Assembly (NCBI GenBank): GCA_944359735.1
Contig: CALVTA010000003.1
Coordinates: forward strand, 1 to 31,541
Length of the DNA: 31,541 nucleotides
Reading direction: 5' to 3'
From: an uncultured Bacilli bacterium
GTDB taxonomy: Bacteria > Bacillota_I > Bacilli_A > RF39 > UBA660
The translations under genes and the position numbers were made by a program. The notes beneath the pieces were generated by a model. That model made no database searches and was not told the origin of the DNA. It saw nothing but the letters and a program-made list of their open reading frames with translations. This document shows positions 31,479 through 31,541 of this stretch, piece by piece; the stretch's first letter is position 1, and each line of letters starts with the position of its first letter.

Positions 31479-31541
31479 ATGGAAAAGAAACAAGTAAAGA
31501 AAATTGTAGCAATGGGAGTATCTTTAGTAGTTCTACTTATT
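31479..31541 (+). CDS. Start of a membrane or secreted protein, cut by window end
   Basis: GGAGGTG at 31467-31473 precedes an ATG at 31479. The 21 visible codons begin MEKKQVKKIVAMGVSLVVLLI, a Lys-rich start followed by a hydrophobic stretch, typical of a signal peptide or membrane anchor. It is divergent from the integrase with about 30 nt between the start codons. Product unknown. Confidence 0.6.
   Translation, partial: MEKKQVKKIVAMGVSLVVLLI

Noticed and set aside
1..31541. CRISPR arrays, tRNA or rRNA genes
   Set aside because: No regularly spaced repeats, no cloverleaf-like segments with CCA-proximal arms and no rRNA sequence were seen by eye on either strand.

Overview
The window is a 31.5-kb piece of a strongly AT-rich, Gram-positive-type (Bacillota) chromosome, probably a Bacilli- or Erysipelotrichia-like lineage. 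The evidence is AG-rich Shine-Dalgarno sites, ywiB-argS adjacency, a GerQ-like spore-coat protein, a YidC with a lipobox, DUF951, WalJ, and the classic near-origin order rpmH-rnpA-yidC-jag-mnmE-mnmG-rsmG-noc-parA-parB ... ychF-rpsF-ssb-rpsR-(gdpP-like)-rplI-dnaB-...-walJ-rlmH. I cannot name the species from sequence alone.

Layout. Positions 1-1750 (minus) hold the 5' two thirds of argS preceded by a DUF1934/YwiB gene. Positions 1850-6180 (plus) hold a class A penicillin-binding protein, a GerQ homologue, an FMN-dependent old-yellow-enzyme-like oxidoreductase flanked by two nearly identical promoter-bearing repeats, and a LemA-family gene. They end at a terminator that overlaps the stop codons of two convergent genes. 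From 6180 to 28032 nearly everything is on the minus strand, in several transcription units: an unrecognised 177-aa gene; a seven-gene unit (DHH phosphoesterase, rplI, dnaB, M23 peptidase, walJ, rlmH, ung); rpsF-ssb-rpsR with a likely S6:S18 leader; ychF; parA-parB-mscS-DUF951-abgT; a Noc-like ParB paralogue; mnmE-mnmG-rsmG, reached through a decayed small gene; and rpmH-rnpA-yidC-jag.

Positions 28033-31541 are a mobile or accessory boundary. An IS1634/IS4-like insertion sequence (about 28116-30151) carries its own shielding terminator at the left, a transposase and a strong terminator at the right end. It is followed by an apparently 5'-truncated tyrosine integrase and the first codons of a divergent membrane or secreted protein. 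dnaA and oriC, usually found next to rpmH in this phylum, are absent from this position.

How the genes work together. The minus-strand core links chromosome partition (ParA, ParB, Noc-like), replication (DnaB, SSB, uracil repair by Ung), ribosome assembly and tRNA or rRNA modification (S6, S18, L9, L34, RlmH, RsmG, MnmE/G, YchF, RNase P protein), membrane protein insertion (YidC, Jag) and cell-wall turnover (PBP, M23, WalJ). Promoters are recognisable throughout: seven of about ten candidates carry an extended -10 (TGn before the hexamer), often with a poor -35.

Most promising oddities: the oxidoreductase flanked by duplicated promoters with an out-of-frame three-codon leader; the gdpP-locus DHH protein lacking membrane and sensor domains and having Asn in place of the GGGGH histidine; a Noc-like protein with a linker of about 225 residues; and the mobile DNA at the usual rpmH-dnaA junction. 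I found no convincing entirely new multi-gene system.
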